Assembly: GCA_002683775.1 (NCBI GenBank)
Contig: NYTT01000039.1
Location: 1 to 34,384 of the forward strand
Length of the DNA stretch: 34,384 nt
From: Flavobacteriales bacterium
GTDB lineage: Bacteria > Bacteroidota > Bacteroidia > Flavobacteriales > BACL11
Direction: 5' to 3'
Position numbers and translations under genes: made by a program. Under the pieces are notes generated by a model. The model had not been told where the DNA came from. It ran no database searches and saw only the letters and a list, made by a program, of their open reading frames with translations. Shown here piece by piece: positions 16,377-24,301 of this stretch. Within the stretch, counting starts at the first letter, position 1; each line of letters starts with the position of its first letter.

Positions 16377-17537
16377 CTAGCGCAGCTTATTAAAAGTTTT
16401 CAGCCATTTATCTGGAATATCACCTGAATTTGCAATTTCATAATCTCTGTAAGAACAAGCAATGTAATACATTTGAGCATCTCTTTTTCCTTCTTTATGA
16501 AATGGAACGCCCATCCACCATCTCCCACTATTTTTACTCTTAAAAAATTTAATTTCATTTTTTCCATCCTCAAAGGCAACCGTATATTTAATGCAACTCT
16601 TTACAACTGGATTTAATTCGTTTTTTCGGACACTATATCCATCAATAAAATACCATATCATCTGTGCTAATAAATAAGCTGTTTGATTTCTTATGTCAAG
16701 ATCTTGATTGTATTCAAATAACCCAACTGCAGATACTTTATCACTAAGACCAGCATAACGCATTATTCTTGAAGATTCCTCACCATTAAGTCCATTAGGA
16801 GAAGAATAAACATTTCCGCAAGCAAAACTGTGTTGTATAGCAGAAATATCAAAACTTAAAAAATCTGTGTTTCTTAATATTGGCTCAGCCTCACTAAAAT
16901 TTGCTCTCAAATCCCCTAAACGTAAAGAATCAAAATTCATTGCATTTAACATCTCCGTAGCAAAATTTGAAACAAAATAAGATTGAAACGCTAAATTTGT
17001 AAAATGAAATAATTTATTAGGCTTATCAGCAAGAATCTTTCCAAAATACGAAGATGAAGACAAACTATCTTTATCAAGTCCAATATCAAATTTACTATCT
17101 ACAGATGTTAAAGAAATAAACTTATCTAATGATGCGTAAGCCTTGTATATAGCATAACTAACATCATTTCCTCCGCCGATTATAAATGGAATAGTTCCAT
17201 TGTGAAGAAGAAATTCACATACATTCTGTATTGCTTCAAAAGTTTCTTTTCGTGATGACATTATTTTTAAATAACCTAAGTCAGAGACCCTTGGAAACTT
17301 ATCGTGGTGATATGAATAAAAAAAATTTCGAATAGAACACTCTGTATCTGACGCATAATTCTCTGATCCATTAAACTCGTTAACGTTAAAGAAAGCAATT
17401 TCTGAAAATTTTAAATCGGGAAAACTATCGTTGACATGTGAATCAATAAGTCTACCAATCTGAGTTGCTTCCCAATTATTCTTTGCAGAAAAAAGATTTG
17501 AACTAATTGGGTTAAAATACGTCTGTATATTTATCAT
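16377..17537 (-). CDS. Arginase/formimidoylglutamase-family protein, probably not catalytic
   Basis: A 386-residue member of the ureohydrolase (arginase/agmatinase/formimidoylglutamase) superfamily. The fold is recognisable from IPFIIGGGNDVSYA (116-129), LTSVDSKFDIG (143-153) and TDFLSFDISAIQ (224-235). The six manganese ligands of the family are not all present: His of GGDH is N124, the DAHxD motif reads D147-S-K149-F-D151 (His lost), and DxD reads D230-I-S232 (Asp lost). Only three Asp remain, so hydrolysis by a two-metal centre is unlikely. Its ATG overlaps the topA stop (ATGA), so it is translationally coupled to topA, and T9SS genes follow. Annotation pipelines usually call it formimidoylglutamase; I consider a binding or structural role more likely. 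Confidence 0.85.
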   Translation of the reverse strand: MINIQTYFNPISSNLFSAKNNWEATQIGRLIDSHVNDSFPDLKFSEIAFFNVNEFNGSENYASDTECSIRNFFYSYHHDKFPRVSDLGYLKIMSSRKETFEAIQNVCEFLLHNGTIPFIIGGGNDVSYAIYKAYASLDKFISLTSVDSKFDIGLDKDSLSSSSYFGKILADKPNKLFHFTNLAFQSYFVSNFATEMLNAMNFDSLRLGDLRANFSEAEPILRNTDFLSFDISAIQHSFACGNVYSSPNGLNGEESSRIMRYAGLSDKVSAVGLFEYNQDLDIRNQTAYLLAQMIWYFIDGYSVRKNELNPVVKSCIKYTVAFEDGKNEIKFFKSKNSGRWWMGVPFHKEGKRDAQMYYIACSYRDYEIANSGDIPDKWLKTFNKLR

Positions 17538-19873
17538 TTCTTCTTTTTAAACCTAGAAGTTTTTTCTGGTTGATTCTTCCACAAATCGACACATTCTTCT
17601 CTTGATAATTTACCTGGCTCTGTTCCTTTGGGAATTTTTACATTTATTTTCTTTTGCTTTAAAGGACTTATTTGTATAAAAGGTCCGTATCTACCATTAA
17701 GAACTTGAATTAATGGTTCACCTTCGAAGTTGGCTATTAACCTATCTTTATCAGCTTGAATCTTTAATTTAATAAGTTCAATTGCTCTATCTAATTCAAT
17801 TGTCAAAGGATCTTCTTCATCGGCCTTTTTAATTGAAGTGAATTTGCCGTCATATCTTAAATACGGTCCAAATCTGCCAACTGACGCAATTATTTCTTCA
17901 CCTTCCCAGTCTCCAACTTTTCTGGGAAGTTTAAATAAATCTAAAGCTTCTTCAAGAGTTATTTTTTGAATAGTTTGACCCTGCATTAGGGAAGCAAATT
18001 TGGGCTTTGGAGCATTTTCATCTTCTTGCTTTTCACCGATTTGAACCATTGCACCAAATGGACCGATTCTAGCTATAATCTTTTCTCCAGAAATCGGATC
18101 TTTTCCTAATTCTCTTTCTCCAGACACTTTACCTACAGTTCCCGTAACATCTTTAACCTTATCATGAAAAGCACCATAAAAAGATGCAATCATCTGATTC
18201 CAAACTTTCTTTCCTTCAGCTATCTCATCAAATTCCGTCTCAACAGATGCAGTAAAACTATATTGCATAATATCAGTAAAATGATCCACTAAAAAGTCAG
18301 TAACAACAATCCCCACGTCAGTAGGAAAAAGTTTTTTATTTTCAGCTCCAGTTATAGATTTTTTTTCTGATCTAACTAACGCTCCATCTTTTAAAGTAAT
18401 AATCTGCGATATGCGTTCTACCCCTTCACGACTTTCGTTTTCAATGTACCCTCTTTTTTGTATAGTTGTTATTGTTGCAGCATAAGTTGATGGTCTACCA
18501 ATTCCTAATTCTTCCATTTTCTTCACTAAACTAGCTTCAGCAAATCTAGCAGGCGGTCGTGAAAATTGCTCATTTGAAATCGCTTCTGAAATTTTCAAAG
18601 GTTCACCAACCTTAAGTGTGGGAAGCATACCTTCTTGCTCTTCGTTATGATCATCTCTTCCTTCTAAGTAAACACGCATAAACCCTTCAAAAGTTATAAC
18701 TTCTCCTTTTGCTACAAACTGCTCTGAAGAATTTGAAATATCTATCTTAACTGTAGTTCTATCAAACTTAGCATCAGTCATTTGAGACGCAATAGTTCTT
18801 TTCCAAATCAAATCATAGAGTCTTTGTAGAGAACTATCTCCATCAATATTTTTAATGTTCATATAGGAAGGCCTGATTGCTTCATGCGCCTCTTGTGCTC
18901 CTTTAACTTTTTTGGTATAAACTCGTCTCTGAGAAAATTCATTACCGTACATTTTTTTAATTTCAAGCTCAGCAGCATCTAACGCATCATTTGACAAGTT
19001 TACACTATCAGTTCTCATGTATGTAATTTTACCTGCCTCGTATAATTTTTGTGCAACAATCATAGTTTGATTTACTGAGAAACCTAATTTTCTTGAAGCT
19101 TCTTGCTGTAAAGTTGAAGTTGTGAATGGGGCAACAGGAGATTTTTTGGCAGGATATTTATCTAAATTACCTACTGAAAATAAAGAATCCTTACACTTAT
19201 TCATAAAATCAAATGCTTCATCATTTGACTTGAATCTTTTAGGAATTTCAGCCTTAACTAACTTACCATCATTATTTATCAAAAATGCTGTTACCTTATA
19301 ATTTGATGTTACCTTAAAATTATTAATATCATTTTCTCTTTCAACAATCAATCTAACAGCAACAGATTGTACTCTACCAGCTGAAAGACCCTGCTTGACC
19401 TTTCTCCATAAAACAGGTGAAAGCTCAAAGCCGACTAATCTATCAAGGACTCTTCTGGCTTGTTGAGCATTTACTAAATTTGTATTTAATAACCGTGGAT
19501 TTTTTACAGCATGAGTAATTGCCTTTTTTGTAATTTCATGAAACACTATTCGCTTTGTCTTACTCGCATCTAATTTAAGAGCTTCTGTAAGATGCCATGC
19601 AATTGCTTCACCTTCGCGATCCTCATCAGTAGCTAACCAAACAGTGTCAACATTTTTTGCTACACTTTTTAAATGGCTAACAACTTTCGTCTTATCTTCA
19701 GACACCACATAATTAGGGGTAAATCCATTTTCAATATCGATAGCCATCCCACCTTTCTTAGGCAGATCTCTAATGTGTCCAATGCTAGACTCTACAACAA
19801 AATCGTTGCCAAGAAATCCTTGAATTATTTTCTTTTTTGCAGGAGATTCTACTATAACTAAATTCTTTGCCAT
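17534..19873 (-). CDS. topA: DNA topoisomerase I
   Basis: A 779-residue type IA topoisomerase, which relaxes negative supercoils through a 5'-phosphotyrosine intermediate. The TOPRIM domain starts at NLVIVESPAKKKII (4-17) and carries the metal-binding ATDEDREGEA (81-90). The catalytic tyrosine is Y285 in ITYMRTDSV, GLSAGRVQSVAVRLI (162-176) is conserved, and RPPARFAEASLVKKMEELGIGRPSTYA is the family block before the C-terminal half. The tail has repeats with glycine-phenylalanine signatures (GPFGAMVQIG, GRFGPYLRYDG, GRYGPFIQI), the C-terminal repeat type used instead of zinc fingers; no Cys4 fingers are present. Length is normal. It diverges from miaB across a 178- to 235-base region. Confidence 0.97.
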   Translation of the reverse strand: MAKNLVIVESPAKKKIIQGFLGNDFVVESSIGHIRDLPKKGGMAIDIENGFTPNYVVSEDKTKVVSHLKSVAKNVDTVWLATDEDREGEAIAWHLTEALKLDASKTKRIVFHEITKKAITHAVKNPRLLNTNLVNAQQARRVLDRLVGFELSPVLWRKVKQGLSAGRVQSVAVRLIVERENDINNFKVTSNYKVTAFLINNDGKLVKAEIPKRFKSNDEAFDFMNKCKDSLFSVGNLDKYPAKKSPVAPFTTSTLQQEASRKLGFSVNQTMIVAQKLYEAGKITYMRTDSVNLSNDALDAAELEIKKMYGNEFSQRRVYTKKVKGAQEAHEAIRPSYMNIKNIDGDSSLQRLYDLIWKRTIASQMTDAKFDRTTVKIDISNSSEQFVAKGEVITFEGFMRVYLEGRDDHNEEQEGMLPTLKVGEPLKISEAISNEQFSRPPARFAEASLVKKMEELGIGRPSTYAATITTIQKRGYIENESREGVERISQIITLKDGALVRSEKKSITGAENKKLFPTDVGIVVTDFLVDHFTDIMQYSFTASVETEFDEIAEGKKVWNQMIASFYGAFHDKVKDVTGTVGKVSGERELGKDPISGEKIIARIGPFGAMVQIGEKQEDENAPKPKFASLMQGQTIQKITLEEALDLFKLPRKVGDWEGEEIIASVGRFGPYLRYDGKFTSIKKADEEDPLTIELDRAIELIKLKIQADKDRLIANFEGEPLIQVLNGRYGPFIQISPLKQKKINVKIPKGTEPGKLSREECVDLWKNQPEKTSRFKKKK

Positions 19874-19926
19874 ATTTTTTTTTACAAATTAAATGAACTT
19901 TTTTTAAATAAATTACAAAAAAAATG

Positions 19927-19989
19927 TGTCAGTTTAGATTATATTATATATAATATAAGTAAAACAAGATACTGCCACATTGTCAGTTT
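19927..19989. promoter_or_regulatory. Divergent topA-miaB regulatory region with palindrome and direct repeats
   Basis: The region contains a perfect 20-base palindrome made only of A and T (19939-19958, TTATATTATA followed by its complement) flanked by two direct copies of TGTCAGTTT, at 19927-19935 and 19981-19989, 54 bases apart. A promoter for topA must lie here, but I see no strong TAnnTTTG on the minus strand. AT-only palindromes can arise by chance in such base composition. Confidence 0.35.
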
Positions 19990-19994
19990 TTTAT

Positions 19995-20002
19995 TATTTT
20001 TG
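19995..20002 (+). promoter_or_regulatory. miaB: Candidate -7 element of the miaB operon promoter
   Basis: TATTTTTG exactly matches the Bacteroidetes -7 consensus TAnnTTTG and is placed so that transcription would start near 20009, upstream of both possible miaB starts. The -33 element is weak: CTG at 19972-19974 has the best spacing (20 bases), and TTG at 19980 is too close. Confidence 0.45.
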
Positions 20003-20108
20003 CAATGAGTAAAATAAGAATTAACTAATATTCACAATTAATTTAAAAAAATTGACAACCAAAAATTTAAAATTAAATAATAGCGATTCTGTAGCTTTAA
20101 AAAATCCG

Positions 20109-21521
20109 ATGAAGCATAATGGCACATTAATTAAAGAAGACAATAACTACAAAAAAAAATCTAAAACATTATACATTGAGAGTTATGGATGTCAAATGAA
20201 TTTTTCTGATAGTGAAATTGTTGCATCAATTCTTAAAAAAAAGGGAATAACTACAACTAAAGATATAAGCACTGCTGATTTAGTTTTTGTAAACACTTGT
20301 TCAATTAGAGAGAAAGCTGAGCAAACAGTTAGAAAAAGATTAGAATTCTACAATTCAATTAAAAGAGATCAAAATCCAAAGATGATAGTTGGTGTTTTAG
20401 GATGTATGGCAGAAAGATTAAAAGCAAAGTTTTTAGAAGAAGAGAAATTAGTAGATATTGTTGTTGGTCCTGATGCATACAGAGATTTGCCAAATCTTAT
20501 TAAAGAAGTTGAAGATGGTAAAAAAGCAGTTAATGTAATACTTTCATTGGAGGAAACTTATGCTGAAATTAATCCAGTTAGACTTGGCGGGAATGGTGTT
20601 ACTGCATTTGTTTCTATTACAAGAGGATGTGACAATATGTGTTCTTTTTGTGTAGTCCCATTTACAAGAGGAAGAGAGAGAAGCAGAAATCCACAAATTA
20701 TTATTAAAGAATGTAAAAAACTTTTTGATAATGGATACAGGGAGGTTACGCTTTTAGGGCAAAATGTCGATTCATATCTATGGTTTGGAGGTAAGGCTAA
20801 AAAAGAGTTTAAAAATGCAAATCAATATGAAAAAAATAATAAGATAGTTTTTTCTAAACTACTAGAGTTGGTTGCTCAAATTAATCCATTACTTAGAGTC
20901 AGGTTTTCCACTTCAAACCCTCAAGATATGGGAATTGATGTTATTGATACAATTTCAAAATATAACAACATTTGTAATTACATTCATCTTCCTGTACAAT
21001 CAGGAAGTAATAGAATACTTAAGCTAATGAATAGAGGTTACACTAAAGAAAAATATATAAATTTAATAGATAATATTAAAAGAAAAATACCTGATTGTGC
21101 TATATCTATGGATATGATAATTGGATTTTGTTCTGAAACTAATAATGATCATGATGAAACCTTATCTTTAATGGAATATGTAAAATATGATTTTGGGTAT
21201 ATGTTTAAATATTCAGAAAGACCAAATACACCTGCTGCAAGATTAAAAGATGACATATCAGATCAAATAAAACAAGAAAGACTTTCTGAAATTATTGATA
21301 AGCAACAAATGCATTCACTTGGTCACATGAAAGATAAAATCGGTAAAACTTTTGAGGTATTAATTGAAGGTATTTCTAAAAAATCCAGTACGAATTATTA
21401 TGGAAGAACTACTCATAATTCAACAGTTATCTTTGAAAAAGATCATCATAAAATCGGTGAATACGTAATGGTAAAAATTAATGATTGTACATCAGCAACA
21501 CTAAAAGGAAAAGTAATCTAG
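20109..21521 (+). CDS. miaB: tRNA-2-methylthio-N6-dimethylallyladenosine synthase
   Basis: A radical-SAM methylthiotransferase that adds the 2-methylthio group to i6A37 of tRNAs reading UNN codons. With the ATG start it has 470 residues. The N-terminal MTTase domain begins LYIESYGCQMNFSDSE, and C28, C64 (VNTCSI) and C99 (VLGCMA) bind the auxiliary [4Fe-4S] cluster. C174, C178 and C181 (CDNMCSFC) form the SAM-cluster motif, followed by RGRERSR. The C-terminal TRAM-like part includes GRTTHNSTVIF and ends CTSATLKGKVI. An in-frame TTG at 20052 would add 19 residues (489 total), but that extension looks non-conserved, so ATG is preferred. The sigma-54 activator gene begins two bases after the stop. 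Confidence 0.96.
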   Translation: MKHNGTLIKEDNNYKKKSKTLYIESYGCQMNFSDSEIVASILKKKGITTTKDISTADLVFVNTCSIREKAEQTVRKRLEFYNSIKRDQNPKMIVGVLGCMAERLKAKFLEEEKLVDIVVGPDAYRDLPNLIKEVEDGKKAVNVILSLEETYAEINPVRLGGNGVTAFVSITRGCDNMCSFCVVPFTRGRERSRNPQIIIKECKKLFDNGYREVTLLGQNVDSYLWFGGKAKKEFKNANQYEKNNKIVFSKLLELVAQINPLLRVRFSTSNPQDMGIDVIDTISKYNNICNYIHLPVQSGSNRILKLMNRGYTKEKYINLIDNIKRKIPDCAISMDMIIGFCSETNNDHDETLSLMEYVKYDFGYMFKYSERPNTPAARLKDDISDQIKQERLSEIIDKQQMHSLGHMKDKIGKTFEVLIEGISKKSSTNYYGRTTHNSTVIFEKDHHKIGEYVMVKINDCTSATLKGKVI

Positions 21522-21523
21522 CT

Positions 21524-22699
21524 ATGAATACAAAACAAGCAAAGCAAAGATTTGGAATAGTTGGTAATAATGATAAATTAGAACGTGCATTAGACGTGTC
21601 TCTTCAAGTAGCACCAACTGACATATCTATACTAGTAATTGGAGAAAGTGGCACAGGAAAAGAAAATATACCTAAAATTATACACCAAAATAGCAAACGA
21701 AAACATAATCCATTAATAGCAGTAAATTGTGGAGCAATTCCTGAAGGAACTATTGATTCAGAACTTTTTGGACATGAAAAAGGATCATTTACTGGCGCTC
21801 ATGATAGTAGAAAAGGATATTTTGAAGCGGCCAATGGCGGAACAATTTTCTTAGATGAAATTGGAGAGCTTCCAGTTGCTTCACAAGCAAGATTGTTAAG
21901 AGTTTTAGAAAATGGAGAAATAATAAAAGTTGGATCTTCGAAAGCACAGAAAATAGATGTTCGTATAATTGCCGCTACAAATGTAAATCTTCCAAATGCT
22001 GTTATTAAAGGTAACTTTAGAGAAGATCTTTACTACAGATTAAATACAATTAGCATAAATTTACCTCCTCTAAGAGAACGAGGGAATGATATTGATCTTC
22101 TATTCAGAAAGTTTGCTGGGGATTTTGCAGAACAATACAATACTCAACCGATAAGATTAACAGAAAAAGCTCAAGAGTTGATTATTAATTATAATTGGCC
22201 CGGAAATATAAGGCAATTAAGGAATTTTGTTGCTCAGCTATCAGTTATTGAGGAAAATAGAATAATAGATTTAGAAAAAATTCAAAATTATCTCCCAACT
22301 AACCTTAAAATTAATGGAGTTGTTAAGTATGCTGACAAGAATAAAGCTGAAATTTCAGAACGGGAAATACTATATAAAGTCCTCTTTGATATGAAGAGAG
22401 ATCTCACCGAACTTAAGAAAATAACTTTTGATCTTATCCAAAAAAATGGAGGCAATGATATGTTACAATCTGTAAATACAAACATCTTTAATGATAATGA
22501 TGAAAATGGAATAATGATAAATCAACCAAAGTCTAATGAAACAATAGATATTGAAGAATCGCTCTCCTTATTTGAACAAGAGAAACGTTTAATAGAAAAA
22601 TCTTTAAAGAAACACAAGGGCAAAAGGAAAGATGTTGCCTTGCAGTTGGGAATTTCTGAACGAACACTTTATCGAAAATTAAAAGAATTTGGCCTCTAA
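21524..22699 (+). CDS. Sigma-54-dependent transcriptional activator (AAA+ with Fis-type HTH)
   Basis: A 391-residue bacterial enhancer-binding protein. The AAA+ domain starts close to the N-terminus, with no receiver, GAF or PAS sensor in front: Walker A GESGTGKE at 40-47, the sigma-54-contacting loop GSFTGA at 87-92 (Ser in place of the usual Ala of GAFTGA), Walker B TIFLDE at 107-112, and the arginine-rich YYRLNTISINLPPLRERG block. A helical linker of about 110 residues follows, and the C-terminus is a Fis-type HTH (KRKDVALQLGISERTLYRKLKEF). The ATG at 21524 directly follows the miaB stop; an upstream TTG inside miaB is rejected. It should activate RNA polymerase-sigma-54. A candidate target is the groES promoter 1.5 kb downstream. 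Confidence 0.93.
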   Translation: MNTKQAKQRFGIVGNNDKLERALDVSLQVAPTDISILVIGESGTGKENIPKIIHQNSKRKHNPLIAVNCGAIPEGTIDSELFGHEKGSFTGAHDSRKGYFEAANGGTIFLDEIGELPVASQARLLRVLENGEIIKVGSSKAQKIDVRIIAATNVNLPNAVIKGNFREDLYYRLNTISINLPPLRERGNDIDLLFRKFAGDFAEQYNTQPIRLTEKAQELIINYNWPGNIRQLRNFVAQLSVIEENRIIDLEKIQNYLPTNLKINGVVKYADKNKAEISEREILYKVLFDMKRDLTELKKITFDLIQKNGGNDMLQSVNTNIFNDNDENGIMINQPKSNETIDIEESLSLFEQEKRLIEKSLKKHKGKRKDVALQLGISERTLYRKLKEFGL

Positions 22700-22700
22700 A

Positions 22701-23198
22701 ATGTATAAATTAATTAAAATATCATTACTTATTACTAGCTTATCTTGCTGTGGTATTTACTCTTTTTCTGGAGCTTCAATCCCATCAGAAGCAAAGAGTT
22801 TTTCAGTAGAATATTTTAAAACATCAACATCAAGTGCTCCATCTATACTAAGAAGAATATTAACTGAATCATTATCTGATCTTATAATAAGTCAAACAAA
22901 TCTTGATTTTGTTGAATTTGATGGAGATTTAAGATTTAGTGGAAAGATAAGCAAATATCAAATAACACCTATTTCAATTAATTCTAATGAGTCAGTTGGA
23001 AAAAATAGATTAACTATATCAGTCTTTGTCAAATATGAAAATATTTTTAACGATGAGCTAAGCTATGAGAAATCATTCAGTCATTATAGTGATTTTGAAA
23101 GTTCTGATAATTTTGCTACTGTTGAAGAAAATTTAATTGAAGAAATAAAAGATGTTATTTTAGATAATATTTTTAACAAAGCATTTGTGAATTGGTAA
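22701..23198 (+). CDS. lptE: LptE-like LPS assembly lipoprotein
   Basis: A 165-residue lipoprotein that matches the short LptE-like proteins of Bacteroidetes. A signal peptide (MYKLIKISLLITSLSC) ends at a Cys pair, C16/C17, one of which is lipidated, followed by GIYSFSGASIP, the typical mature N-terminus (pattern CGIYSFSGASI). LptE plugs the LptD barrel that delivers LPS to the outer leaflet. The protein continues with a strand-helix-strand layout (NRLTISVFVKYEN, ELSYEKSFSHYSDF). ATG at 22701 lies one base after the activator stop; a TTG at 22689 within the preceding gene is rejected because it would disturb nothing useful and adds four residues. The stop overlaps the start of the next gene by one base (TAATG). 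Confidence 0.85.
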   Translation: MYKLIKISLLITSLSCCGIYSFSGASIPSEAKSFSVEYFKTSTSSAPSILRRILTESLSDLIISQTNLDFVEFDGDLRFSGKISKYQITPISINSNESVGKNRLTISVFVKYENIFNDELSYEKSFSHYSDFESSDNFATVEENLIEEIKDVILDNIFNKAFVNW

Positions 23199-23851
23199 TG
23201 AAGAAGTTAAATTTAATAAAATTGTCACGCAATTTGAATCACATCAATAAAGAGGATGTGATCCTTTTAGATAATATTATAACAAAATTTCCATTTTTTC
23301 AAAACGCACAAATTCTTCTGGCAAAAGGGCTTTTAAATATTGACAGCATAAGATACAATAGACAACTAAAAAAAGCAGCGGCGCACTCCTTTAGTAGAAA
23401 AAAATTATTTGATATAATTACATCAAATAATGTAACTGTTGATCAAAGCAATATAGTAAGTATTTCGGATCTTACAAAAAAAAATATTACACCAAACAAA
23501 CCATTAAATTTTGATGAAAATGAGAATTATTCATTTAGTGAGTGGCTTAATGTTGTTTCAATAAAAAAAATTGACCGCACTGACAAAAATCTAGTAAACA
23601 ACTTTTTACAAAAGGAAAATTTAAATCTTAAACAAAAAAAAGAAACCTTTTTTAAAGCAACTGATGTAGCTAGATTAAGTATAATAGAAGACTCTAATCT
23701 TGTCACTCCTACATTAGCTAGAGTTTATCTAGAACAAGAGTATTATGAAAAGGCTATTACAACATATAAAAAGTTAATATTGAAATATCCAAAAAAAAGT
23801 AGTTTCTTTGCCGGACAAATTAAATTAATTAGAAAATTAAATATAAAATAA
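23198..23851 (+). CDS. TPR-containing protein of unknown function
   Basis: A 217-residue protein without a signal peptide. The N-terminal part (ILLDNIITKFPFFQNAQILLAKGL, about 23-46) is helical and recurs in proteins found at this location in Bacteroidetes, usually called hypothetical or tetratricopeptide proteins. One TPR-like motif is seen near the C-terminus (TPTLARVYLEQEYYEKAITTYKKLILKYPKK, about 172-202). The middle is charged and low in complexity. Its start overlaps the lptE stop (TAATG), and secG follows one base after its stop, so it is translated with envelope-biogenesis genes. Its function is unknown; a scaffold role in envelope assembly is only a positional guess. Confidence 0.75.
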   Translation: MKKLNLIKLSRNLNHINKEDVILLDNIITKFPFFQNAQILLAKGLLNIDSIRYNRQLKKAAAHSFSRKKLFDIITSNNVTVDQSNIVSISDLTKKNITPNKPLNFDENENYSFSEWLNVVSIKKIDRTDKNLVNNFLQKENLNLKQKKETFFKATDVARLSIIEDSNLVTPTLARVYLEQEYYEKAITTYKKLILKYPKKSSFFAGQIKLIRKLNIK

Positions 23852-23852
23852 C

Positions 23853-24173
23853 ATGTATACTGTATTTGCCATATTAATTATCATCACTTCAATACTTTTA
23901 GTTTTAGTTGTTTTAGTACAGAATCCAAAAGGGGGAGGTTTATCATCTTCATTTGGTGGGGGTGCAGGAAATCAAATTATGGGAGCAAAAAAGACAACAG
24001 ATTTTCTAGAAAAAACTACCTGGACATTAGCAATTATCTTAATAGTTTTGTCATTAGCATCAAATTTTGCTATTCCTAGACAAAATTCTGAAGAAGCTAC
24101 TGAAATTAAAGCTCAAGAACAAATAGATAATGCAATAGTCCCAAATTTACCATCAGCACCTTCTAATCAATAA
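23853..24173 (+). CDS. secG: Preprotein translocase subunit SecG
   Basis: A 106-residue inner-membrane protein, the small third subunit of the SecYEG channel. Two membrane helices (about 2-22 and 54-73) flank the conserved cytoplasmic loop VQNPKGGGLSSSFGGGAGNQIMGAKKTTDFLEKTTW. The acidic, low-complexity C-terminal tail (EEATEIKAQEQ...) is usual for Bacteroidetes SecG. It is the last gene of the miaB-lptE series, beginning one base after the TPR gene. No clear terminator lies between it and groES, only a weak 5-bp stem (TAAGC/GCTTA near 24180), so some transcription may continue into groESL. Confidence 0.95.
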   Translation: MYTVFAILIIITSILLVLVVLVQNPKGGGLSSSFGGGAGNQIMGAKKTTDFLEKTTWTLAIILIVLSLASNFAIPRQNSEEATEIKAQEQIDNAIVPNLPSAPSNQ

Positions 24174-24204
24174 ATAATAAGCGCCATATTCTGCTTAGCA
24201 ACCA

Positions 24205-24224
24205 GAAATTACTGACAAAATTTC
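24205..24224. promoter_or_regulatory. 20-base dyad upstream of groES, candidate activator site
   Basis: GAAATT and AATTTC form perfect 6-bp arms around ACTGACAA. The centre is about 60 bases upstream of the transcription start predicted from the -24/-12 element, a normal place for an upstream activator sequence. The core contains TGTCAGT on the opposite strand, the same heptamer found twice between topA and miaB. This is an inference only. Confidence 0.35.
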
Positions 24225-24248
24225 ATTTAAATCATTATAAATAAGTGA

Positions 24249-24264
24249 TGGCATGATTTGTGCA
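24249..24264 (+). promoter_or_regulatory. Candidate sigma-54 (-24/-12) promoter of groESL
   Basis: TGGCATGATTTGTGCA matches the sigma-54 consensus TGGCACGnnnnTTGCA except for two bases. The invariant GG (24250-24251) and GC (24262-24263) are separated by exactly 10 bases. Transcription would start near 24275, leaving a 27-base leader before groES. A manual scan for GG-N10-GC sites elsewhere in the window gave no other intergenic match of this quality. No CIRCE element (TTAGCACTC-N9-GAGTGCTAA) is present. Confidence 0.6.
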
Positions 24265-24301
24265 TAAATTACTTTATAGTATAACTAAATAAAAAATAAA
24301 T

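Noticed and set aside
19970..19985. TGGCAG...TTG on the minus strand upstream of topA, resembling a -24/-12 promoter
   Set aside because: The second element is one base off the required spacing and lacks the invariant GC.
20052..20108. TTG-initiated N-terminal extension of MiaB
   Set aside because: The extension looks unlike conserved MiaB sequence, and the ATG at 20109 gives a normal length; kept only as an alternative.
24174..24301. CIRCE/HrcA operator upstream of groES
   Set aside because: Neither TTAGCACTC nor its partner half-site is present.
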